A stretch of DNA of 5,700 nt. Origin: Propionibacteriaceae bacterium. GTDB taxonomy: Bacteria > Actinomycetota > Actinomycetes > Propionibacteriales > Propionibacteriaceae. The DNA lies in contig PMBM01000177.1 in the NCBI GenBank assembly GCA_003153855.1, forward strand, positions 25,013 through 30,712, in the 5' to 3' direction. Shown in pieces: positions 1-5,363 of this stretch (its first letter is position 1; each line of letters starts with the position of its first letter). Made by a program: the position numbers and the translations under genes. The notes under the pieces are model-generated. The model saw only the letters and a list, made by a program, of their open reading frames with translations, was not told the DNA's origin and did not search any database.

Positions 1-156
1 GCGGCCCTCGGGTCGAACCTCGGCCAGGCGCTGGGCCCGATCCTCGCCGGCGTGGTGGTCTCGGTGACGGGTGGCTACTTCGGCGTCTGGGCGGCGGCGC
101 TCGTCCTCGCACTCGTCGCGGCGGTCGCCGTCTTCCCGCTCAAGGGCGTGAAGTGA
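1..156 (+). CDS. Membrane transporter, probably MFS family (C-terminal end only)
   Basis: Partial gene; its start lies left of the window. The 51 visible residues read in frame 1 to a TGA at 154-156. They begin with a small-residue stretch (GSNLGQALGPILAG, residues 4-17 of the visible part), which is typical of a late transmembrane helix of MFS permeases. A short Gly-rich turn follows (TGGYFG), then a second hydrophobic helix (about residues 28-46) and a short basic tail (LKGVK) that would face the cytoplasm. This matches the last two helices of a 12- or 14-helix MFS transporter. The family call is inference from composition and layout, since no diagnostic MFS motif is in view. Neither substrate nor direction of transport can be told. 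The stop codon overlaps the start of the next gene, so the two are probably co-transcribed and translationally coupled, and the substrate may be related to that of the downstream hydrolase. Confidence 0.72.
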   Translation, partial: AALGSNLGQALGPILAGVVVSVTGGYFGVWAAALVLALVAAVAVFPLKGVK

Positions 157-2147
157 TGAGCGACCTGACCGAGACGACCGACTCCCTGACCGCTCGTTCA
201 TGGGTGGGGGACAGCGCCGACGACGCGTTCACGCAGCCGTACGTCGACGTCGACGAGTGGCGTGAGGCGCCGGTGCGCCACCGCTACGTCCATGGCGGCT
301 TCCACGACGCCGACACCCGGTTCTCGTACTACTTCCCGGAGCCGGACGCGTACGAAGGGCGGTTCTTCCAGCACGTCACACCGGTCCCTCAGCACGAGTA
401 CCTCGCGCAGAGTGGGGAGGGCCAGAACAAGGTCTCGTTCGCGTGCTCGAGCGGTGGGTACTTCGTCGAGACCAACGGCGGTGGCCCCGACGTCGTCAAC
501 CCGATGGCCGGGATCGACCCGAGCATCGGCGCCTACAGGGCGAATGCTGCAGCCGCCCGGTTCTCGCGCGTGGTCGCGGCCGAGCTGTACGGGGAGCACC
601 GCCCGTACGGCTATCTGTACGGCGGCAGCGGGGGCGCGTACCGCACCATCGGCAGCTCGGAGAACACCGAGGGGGTGTGGGACGGGTTCAACCCGCACGT
701 CCCCGGCAGCCCCATGGCGATGCCCAACGTGTTCAGCGTGCGCATGCACGCGATGCGGATACTGCGCGACAGGTTCGACGCAATCGTCGACGCGTACGAC
801 GTCGGGGGAGACCCCGACTCGCTCGACCTCACGACGGAGCAGCACGACGCCCTCATCGAGGTGACGCGGATGGGCTTCCCGCCGCGATCGTGGTTCGGGT
901 GGCGCACGATGGGCATGCACGCGTTCGGTGTCCTCTACCCGGCGATCCAGATGATCGATCCCACGTACTTCGAGGACTTCTGGACCGTTCCTGGCTACCT
1001 GGGTGCCGACCCGACATCGTCGATCCACCGAGACCGGTTGCGGCTCGCAACCACGATTGCAGAGGTCCTCACGGGGACGCCGGTGTCGGTGCCCGGGGGT
1101 GTCGACGAGTCGTACAAGGCGACCGCCGAGCACCGGACGGTCGTCGGCGTGCGCCTGGCCGAGGCGCCCGACGGATGGCTGCTCGGCGCCGAGCTGCACG
1201 TGGCAGGCGGAGTGCTCCGCGTGCTCGAGGTCGATGGTGACGACGTACGTTTCGAACCGGGTCAGGATCCGACCGTTCTCGACGCGCTCACGGTCGGCGA
1301 CGCGGTGACGCTCGACAACTCGACGTTCATCGCCGCCCAGACCTACCACCGTCATCAGGTACCGCCCGTCGGATATCCGGTCTGGGACCAGTTCCGGAAT
1401 GCCGACGGCACGCCGATCTACCCGCAGCGCCCCATGATCATCGGCCCGATGCTCACGATGGGTGCGTCGGGCAGCCTCCCCGCGGGCACGATCAGCGGCA
1501 AGATGATCGTCGTCTCCTGCCTGCTGGACCGCGAGGCGTACGCCTGGCAGGCCGACTGGTACCGCCAACAGGTTGGGGCGCACCTCGGTGAAGCGACCGA
1601 CCAGCGGTTCCGGCTCTGGTACGTCGACAACGCACTCCACGGCGACCAGGGCGAACAGGAGTTCCCGACCCAGACCGTCGAGTACCTCGGAGCGCTCGAG
1701 ACCGCGCTGCGCCAACTGACGGACTGGGTCGAGAAGGGCATCGAGCCGTCGCCGAACACGGTGTACGAGGTCGTGGACGGCCAGATCGTCGTGCCGGCGA
1801 GTGCCGGCGAGCGCGGGGGAGTCCAGCCGACCGGCACGCTCACCGTGAACGGGTCCCGCAGCGTCACGGCTCACGTCGGCGAGACGGTCACCGTACGAGT
1901 CGAGGCGGAAGCGCCGGAGCCGGGTGTCGTCGTGGAGATCTCGCTCGACGTCACAGGCTCGGGTCAGCTCGGCGACACCATTCCGGTGGGACCGGGACGA
2001 AGCGTCGTGTACGAGACGGAGTGCTCGTTCGCGGAGCCTGGCGTGTACATGCTCGGAGCCCGGATCATCGCGCAGGCCGGCGGCACCCCCACCGAGGTTC
2101 ACGCGAGAGTGCACAACATCCTCCGAGCCCGCGTCACGGTCGCCTAG
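156..2147 (+). CDS. Large alpha/beta-hydrolase-like protein with C-terminal Ig-like domain, substrate unknown
   Basis: A 663-residue protein that I read as a serine hydrolase of the alpha/beta-hydrolase fold. The nucleophile elbow is probably GGSGG, with Ser158 after a YGYLY strand. The acid is probably Asp458, at the end of the hydrophobic strand KMIVVSCLLD, and the base His495 in YVDNALHGD; order and spacing fit a catalytic triad. Residues about 160-310 look like a helical cap. Residues about 310-395 are beta-rich and look inserted. Residues about 557-663 (from TGTLTVNGS, alternating Val/Thr strands) resemble an Ig- or PKD-like beta-sandwich. There is no signal peptide or membrane helix, so it appears cytoplasmic. 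The elbow recalls tannase/feruloyl-esterase relatives (GCSTGG there), but I would not call it a tannase. The ATG at 156 overlaps the transporter stop (TGATG); a GTG at 153 (GTGA overlap) would add one residue. An AAGGG at 142-146 serves either start. Esterase, lactonase or amidase activity is possible. Confidence 0.8.
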   Translation: MSDLTETTDSLTARSWVGDSADDAFTQPYVDVDEWREAPVRHRYVHGGFHDADTRFSYYFPEPDAYEGRFFQHVTPVPQHEYLAQSGEGQNKVSFACSSGGYFVETNGGGPDVVNPMAGIDPSIGAYRANAAAARFSRVVAAELYGEHRPYGYLYGGSGGAYRTIGSSENTEGVWDGFNPHVPGSPMAMPNVFSVRMHAMRILRDRFDAIVDAYDVGGDPDSLDLTTEQHDALIEVTRMGFPPRSWFGWRTMGMHAFGVLYPAIQMIDPTYFEDFWTVPGYLGADPTSSIHRDRLRLATTIAEVLTGTPVSVPGGVDESYKATAEHRTVVGVRLAEAPDGWLLGAELHVAGGVLRVLEVDGDDVRFEPGQDPTVLDALTVGDAVTLDNSTFIAAQTYHRHQVPPVGYPVWDQFRNADGTPIYPQRPMIIGPMLTMGASGSLPAGTISGKMIVVSCLLDREAYAWQADWYRQQVGAHLGEATDQRFRLWYVDNALHGDQGEQEFPTQTVEYLGALETALRQLTDWVEKGIEPSPNTVYEVVDGQIVVPASAGERGGVQPTGTLTVNGSRSVTAHVGETVTVRVEAEAPEPGVVVEISLDVTGSGQLGDTIPVGPGRSVVYETECSFAEPGVYMLGARIIAQAGGTPTEVHARVHNILRARVTVA

Positions 2148-2177
2148 CGACAACCGCGTGCGCCGTGGACTGGCCCG
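2148..2177. other. Short convergent intergenic gap
   Basis: Thirty bases separate the stop of the plus-strand hydrolase from the stop of the minus-strand dehydrogenase. I see no convincing GC stem followed by a T-run on either strand. Transcripts from the two sides therefore probably overlap at their 3' ends, or termination is Rho-dependent. This is inference. Confidence 0.5.
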
Positions 2178-3101
2178 TCATCCCACGAGGACTCGATCAA
2201 CGTTCTCTTGGGATGCCGGCTCGCTCGGCGCCTGGGGCCCGGTACGTCGCCTGAGGGGCGAGATGCCCGCGGCGAGGACGCCGCCGTCGCAGAGGATGTC
2301 GGTCCCGGTGAGGTAGCCGGCGCGCTCGCTCACGCAGAACGCCAGCAGGTGCGCGATCTCGTCGACGTGTCCCAGCCGTGGGATCGGGGCGCCGGCGACG
2401 AGAGCCAGGGCCTCGTCGCCCTCGACGTCGCCCATGGGGGTGTCGAAGCTGCCGGGGGAGACGGACAGGACGCGGGTTCCTCGTGCTCCGAACCGGGTGG
2501 CGTCGTTGCGGGCGAGCCACACGACGAAGTCCTTGGAGATGGCGTATGCGAGCCCCTCGCGGACCGGTCGGGGGAAGAGGTTGATCCATCGCAACACACG
2601 CCGGCGGAACGCGTGGACGTCGGTGCGTGCGACCGGATAGGCCCAGCGGGGGAGCGCGATGCCGGGAACCATGTGCGCCGACATGGACGAGACGTCGACC
2701 ACGCAGCCGCCGGGTTCGAGCACGTCCAGGAAGGCGTCGTTCACGTAGAGCGTCCCGAGCGCGTTGGCGTCGATGAGCTGTTCGGCTGATCCCATGTGGG
2801 GAGACTGTCCGGCGGCGTGCACCACGGCGGTCACGGGTCCGAGGCTGGCGGCATGCCGCGCCAGGTCCTGCACGGACTGCTTGTCGGCGATGTCGCACGC
2901 ATGGACTGTCACCGTGATGCCCGCGGCTCGAAGGGAGGCGGCGGCTTTGTCGAGCTTGCGCTCCGTGCGTCCGACCAGGACCACGTGGTGGCCTGTCATC
3001 AGCTGGGCGGTCGCGAGGCCCATGCCGCTGCCGCCTCCGGTGATCACGCAGACCTGGTCGGTCCGCAGACCCGCTTCTGACTCCCTGAGGCTGTCGTTCA
3101 T
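2178..3101 (-). CDS. SDR family oxidoreductase with extended Ser-Tyr insertion (hydroxysteroid-dehydrogenase-like layout)
   Basis: A 307-residue NAD(P)-dependent short-chain dehydrogenase/reductase, probably interconverting a secondary alcohol and a ketone. The Rossmann nucleotide-binding motif TGGGSGMG is at residues 21-28. Arg45 after strand beta2 (VLVGR) favours NADP(H). Asp70 closes beta3 (HACD), HAAG (95-98) replaces the usual NNAG, and Asn113 is the likely active-site Asn. Catalytic Ser138/139 (DVSSMS) and Tyr186/Lys190 (YAISK) follow, then SPG (215-217). Ser and Tyr are about 47 residues apart instead of about 13: an insertion at about 142-182 (PRWAYPVARTD, then a basic helix) lies just before the active-site Tyr. 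Bacterial 3-alpha-hydroxysteroid dehydrogenases have a comparable insertion, but the substrate here is unproven. The C-terminal 25 residues are polar and extended. The ATG at 3101 is chosen for its strong GAGGAAGG ribosome site seven bases upstream; an upstream in-frame ATG at 3194 would add an unlikely Arg-rich 31-residue leader. Divergent from the other SDR gene. Confidence 0.9.
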   Translation of the reverse strand: MNDSLRESEAGLRTDQVCVITGGGSGMGLATAQLMTGHHVVLVGRTERKLDKAAASLRAAGITVTVHACDIADKQSVQDLARHAASLGPVTAVVHAAGQSPHMGSAEQLIDANALGTLYVNDAFLDVLEPGGCVVDVSSMSAHMVPGIALPRWAYPVARTDVHAFRRRVLRWINLFPRPVREGLAYAISKDFVVWLARNDATRFGARGTRVLSVSPGSFDTPMGDVEGDEALALVAGAPIPRLGHVDEIAHLLAFCVSERAGYLTGTDILCDGGVLAAGISPLRRRTGPQAPSEPASQENVDRVLVG

Positions 3102-3108
3102 CGTCGTA

Positions 3109-3116
3109 CCTTCCTC
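3109..3116 (-). promoter_or_regulatory. Ribosome binding site of the minus-strand SDR
   Basis: On the minus strand this reads GAGGAAGG, a near-perfect Shine-Dalgarno sequence seven bases before the ATG at 3101. It decides the start against the longer in-frame ATG at 3194. Confidence 0.85.
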
Positions 3117-3175
3117 ACTGCATCGCGGTCGGCGCCGGTGGCGTCTGGGTTCCTGCGACACCTCCAGGCTGGTCG

Positions 3176-3211
3176 CTGCGGCGGGTTCGCACATCGTCTG
3201 CCTGCGGCGGG
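3176..3211. repeat. Direct repeat CTGCGGCGGG, two copies 26 bases apart
   Basis: The identical 10-mer CTGCGGCGGG occurs at 3176-3185 and 3202-3211. The 26-base spacing is the same as that between the two 18-base palindromes further right. Cores of those palindromes (CTGCGCCAGG at 3220-3229, CTGCGGCTGG at 3246-3255) fit the shared pattern CTGCGSCNGG, making four copies in 80 bases. The motif is GC-rich in a GC-rich genome, so some of this could be chance. Confidence 0.5.
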
Positions 3212-3216
3212 ATTGG

Positions 3217-3234
3217 CTACTGCGCCAGGAGTAG
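3217..3234. promoter_or_regulatory. Operator-like palindrome, copy 1
   Basis: The 18 bases CTACTGCGCCAGGAGTAG have dyad symmetry with outer arms CTACT/AGTAG and an 8-base centre. The copy at 3243-3260 matches it at 15 of 18 positions, with all differences in the centre. Conserved outer arms with a variable centre are typical of a dimeric helix-turn-helix protein site. No candidate binding protein other than the response regulator at the right edge is encoded in the window. Confidence 0.6.
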
Positions 3235-3242
3235 AGGGCCGC

Positions 3243-3260
3243 CTACTGCGGCTGGAGTAG
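3243..3260. promoter_or_regulatory. Operator-like palindrome, copy 2
   Basis: The 18 bases CTACTGCGGCTGGAGTAG repeat copy 1 in the same orientation, 26 bases (about 2.5 helical turns) further right. Seven of the nine base pairs across the dyad are symmetric, so this copy is the better palindrome. It ends 93 bases before the ATG at 3354 and 142 bases from the ATG at 3101, so it could affect either gene. Confidence 0.6.
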
Positions 3261-3277
3261 GGAGAATGACTCCAGCC
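3250..3277. repeat. Perfect 9-base inverted repeat, 10-base loop
   Basis: Left arm GGCTGGAGT (3250-3258) and right arm ACTCCAGCC (3269-3277) are exact reverse complements around a 10-base loop. The left arm is the right half of operator-like copy 2, so the right arm can be read as a further half-site in inverted orientation. If it is transcribed it would form a hairpin in the 5' leader of the SDR at 3354. No T-run follows, so it is not a classical terminator. Confidence 0.6.
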
Positions 3278-3353
3278 AGACGACGCGCCGGGAGGTGTAC
3301 CCGGGGAGTCTTGAGTCATCGCCAGATCGGCGGTACGAACTCGAGGAGACCTC

Positions 3354-4160
3354 ATGCCTGACACACCCACCATTCCCGCGAACGCCCCGCGGATCTCCCC
3401 GTACCGGGAGCAGCTCGTCTCCGGACGCTTCGCCGGCCGCACCGTCGTCATCACCGGCGCCGGCAGCGGCATCGGTCTCGCCACGACCCTGCGCGTCGCC
3501 GATGAGGGCGGCCAGGTGATCGCCGTCGACCTGTCGGAGCAGAACCTCAACCAGCTCATCACGGCCCATCCGGAGCTCGCGCTGGTGCCGGTGGTGTGCG
3601 ACATCACGTCGCCGGACGGCATCGACAAGATCGTGGCCGCCGCCGGGGGAGAGGTCTACGGGTTGGTCAACTGCGCCGGTCTCATGGACAACTTCTCTCC
3701 GGTCGGTGAGGTCAGCGATGCCGAGTTCTCGCGGACGATGGATGTCAACGTCTGGGGCACCCTGCGGACGACCCGCGCACTGATCGGGCTGATGGCCGAG
3801 CACGGGGGAAGCATCGTCAACGTCGGCTCGATGGCGTCGCTGGGCGGCGGGGCGGGTGGGGTGGCGTACACCGCCTCCAAGCACGCGGTCGTGGGGATCA
3901 CGAAGAGCACTGCCGTCATGTACGCGTCGCAGAACATCCGCTGCAACGCCGTCGCGCCGGGGGCCGTGATCACGCCGATCGCGAAGAACATCACCTCTTC
4001 TCTCGGCGGCCGCGTCCTGGGACCGATCCTGGCCGGCACGATGCCGTCCCTCGCCCGCGCCGAGTCCGTGGCGGCGACCATCACCTTCCTTCTGTCTGAC
4101 GACTCCGCCAACACGACCGGTGCCATCGTCACGTCGGACGGCGGTTGGAGTGCGCTCTGA
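3354..4160 (+). CDS. Classical SDR family oxidoreductase, probably NAD(H)-dependent
   Basis: A 268-residue cytoplasmic dehydrogenase of the classical SDR type, near the usual 250-residue length apart from a 25-residue N-terminal extension. TGAGSGIG (34-41) is the nucleotide-binding loop. Asp59 at the end of beta2 (VIAVD) favours NAD(H) over NADP(H). Other marks are CDI (82-84), NCAG (106-109, the NNAG position with Cys) and Asn132. The catalytic residues are Ser159, Tyr172 and Lys176 (YTASK), with the normal Ser-to-Tyr spacing of 13, and APG is at 201-203. The C-terminus (TTGAIVTSDGGWSAL) is the standard SDR ending. The start is supported by GAGGAG at 3343-3348, five bases before the ATG. The kinase gene begins only 30 bases after its stop, suggesting a shared transcript. 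The substrate cannot be read from sequence; a hydroxyl/keto conversion in the same pathway as the divergent SDR is plausible. The different cofactor signatures of the two SDRs would allow opposite directions, which is inference. Confidence 0.92.
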   Translation: MPDTPTIPANAPRISPYREQLVSGRFAGRTVVITGAGSGIGLATTLRVADEGGQVIAVDLSEQNLNQLITAHPELALVPVVCDITSPDGIDKIVAAAGGEVYGLVNCAGLMDNFSPVGEVSDAEFSRTMDVNVWGTLRTTRALIGLMAEHGGSIVNVGSMASLGGGAGGVAYTASKHAVVGITKSTAVMYASQNIRCNAVAPGAVITPIAKNITSSLGGRVLGPILAGTMPSLARAESVAATITFLLSDDSANTTGAIVTSDGGWSAL

Positions 4161-4190
4161 CACTGCTCTGGGACGTGGAAGGATCGCCCC

Positions 4191-5363
4191 ATGACTGATG
4201 CGTCCGCGCTTCGGAGGAATGGGGATCGCCGCCTGCGGGTTCCCCGGCTGACGACGGCCGTTGCTGTCGGCGTGGTGTCGGTCGCGCTCGGCGTGAACCT
4301 CGTGATGGCCGTGCTGTCGTGGCGGTCTCTGGGCGCGTGGGCCGGGTTCGTCCTCGCGTCTGCCGGGCTCGTGTTCGTCTTCCGGAGTCCTCGGGTGGCG
4401 GTTCTGGTGACGGCCCTGGCGCCTGTCGCGGTCGGGCTGCTCGGTTGGATGCCTACGCTGACCTGGTCGGTCGCGTGCTTCATCGGCTTCTTGATCACGG
4501 TCCGTGGCCTGTCGGCTCTGTTCGTCGGCCCAGCACTGGGTGTGGCGAACCTGGTGGGGGTGTGGTTGGTGACCGGCACCATCAACCCCGCCGTGAACTC
4601 CGAGGCGTCGATCGCTGCGTTCTCGGCGGTGCTGTTGGTCGCCGTGGGCAGTGCGGTGCGCAACAACGACGACTACCGGACCGAGATGGAGCGCCGCGCC
4701 CAGGATGCGATCGCGAGCCGCGACGAGGCCATTCGCCTCGGAGTCGCCGAGGAGCGAGTGAGGATCGCGCGTGACCTGCACGACGGGGTCGGGCATCAGG
4801 TCGCTGTGTTGAGCATGCACTTGGGCACTGCGGAAACCAAGCTCACGACGGACATGGACATGACGCGGCGCGCGCTGAACGACGCGCGGACCGACGTCCA
4901 GACACTCTTGAGGGAGACTCACAGCATCCTGCGCATCCTCAAGTCCGACAACGAGCCGGACCTCATCGGCCCGACCGCAGATCACCACAACATCGCCGCC
5001 ATGGTCGCCGGATTCCATGACGCCGGCCTGGACCTGGAGGCGGACATGCCGAACCTGAACGAGATCGCGCTGGACCCGACGGGGAGCACCGCGGCGTACC
5101 GGATCGTCCAAGAGGGGCTCACCAACGCGTCACGTTACGGGACGGGCCAGGTGAGCCTCCACATCGAACCGCGACCTGGATGGCTGCACATCGAGATGGT
5201 CAACACCCGCCGTACGGACGGGGTCCGTGGTCGCACGTCAGGCCAGGGGCTCCTCGGGATGCACGCACGGGCGGACGCAGCCGGCGGTCGCCTCGAGGCC
5301 GAGCCTGCGGGCAGGCTGTTCCGCGTGACTGCCGACCTGCCCATCCTGGGAGTTGAGCAGTGA
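4191..5363 (+). CDS. NarL-family sensor histidine kinase (HisKA_3 / HATPase_c)
   Basis: A 390-residue membrane sensor kinase. After a basic N-terminus (1-19) about six hydrophobic segments follow: roughly 21-44, 47-64, 69-84, 90-104, 107-128 and 139-156. Loops are short and there is no extracytoplasmic domain, so the signal is probably sensed in or at the membrane. A charged helix (160-190) links to the HisKA_3 dimerisation domain, with phospho-acceptor His197 in ARDLHDGVGHQ. Position +5 is His202, where DesK and NarX have Gln. The ATP-binding domain shows an N-box (EGLTNASRYG, 308-317; Asn312) and G-box (GQGLLGM, 351-357). The N-box ends in Tyr where His is usual. GGAAGGA at 4177-4183, seven bases before the ATG, supports the start. 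Its last codons overlap the response regulator start (GTGA), the standard layout for a cognate pair. The 30-base gap to the SDR upstream suggests co-transcription. The ligand is unknown. Confidence 0.95.
   Translation: MTDASALRRNGDRRLRVPRLTTAVAVGVVSVALGVNLVMAVLSWRSLGAWAGFVLASAGLVFVFRSPRVAVLVTALAPVAVGLLGWMPTLTWSVACFIGFLITVRGLSALFVGPALGVANLVGVWLVTGTINPAVNSEASIAAFSAVLLVAVGSAVRNNDDYRTEMERRAQDAIASRDEAIRLGVAEERVRIARDLHDGVGHQVAVLSMHLGTAETKLTTDMDMTRRALNDARTDVQTLLRETHSILRILKSDNEPDLIGPTADHHNIAAMVAGFHDAGLDLEADMPNLNEIALDPTGSTAAYRIVQEGLTNASRYGTGQVSLHIEPRPGWLHIEMVNTRRTDGVRGRTSGQGLLGMHARADAAGGRLEAEPAGRLFRVTADLPILGVEQ

Larger units (their letters stand above)
3102..3353. promoter_or_regulatory. Divergent intergenic control region between two SDR genes
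   Basis: These 252 bases lie between the divergent starts of the two SDR genes and must hold the promoters for both, unless one is read from elsewhere. The stretch 3176-3277 contains repeated and palindromic motifs, listed separately. No clear -35/-10 pair stands out on either strand, as is usual for actinomycete promoters. A weak -10 candidate (GAGAAT, 3262-3267) directly follows the second palindrome. If it is real, a protein bound at the palindrome would sit in the -35/spacer region and act as a repressor or class II activator. This reading is inference. Confidence 0.6.

Noticed and set aside
198..2153. A 651-codon open frame on the minus strand opposite the hydrolase gene
   Set aside because: Its translation is dominated by Arg, Val, Asp and His in low-complexity runs with no domain, as expected from the complement of a GC-rich gene. 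The plus-strand frame has clear fold motifs and a start coupled to the gene before it.
2148..2177. A bidirectional terminator between the convergent genes
   Set aside because: No stable symmetric stem and no T-run on either strand in these 30 bases.
3102..3194. N-terminal extension of the minus-strand SDR from an ATG at 3194
   Set aside because: The extra 31 residues are Arg-rich and unlike SDR N-termini, while the ATG at 3101 has a strong, well-spaced GAGGAAGG.
3268..3310. GACTCC (3268-3273) pairing with GGAGTC (3305-3310) as an alternative leader stem
   Set aside because: Only six base pairs across a long loop, and GGAGT recurs several times in the region, so this is too weak to call an attenuator.
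3311..3339. TTGAGT (3311-3316) and TACGAA (3334-3339), 17 bases apart, as a promoter for the SDR at 3354
   Set aside because: Transcription would begin near 3346, inside the ribosome site at 3343-3348, and the -10 match is poor.
3656..4666. A 336-codon minus-strand open frame
   Set aside because: It is Thr/Ala/Arg-rich, has no domain, and lies across the SDR and kinase genes with clear catalytic motifs on the other strand.
3243..5111. A 622-codon open frame on the minus strand opposite the second SDR and the kinase
   Set aside because: It spans two well-supported plus-strand genes and the gap between them. Its protein is Arg/His/Asp-rich without recognisable motifs, so it is a GC-bias shadow.
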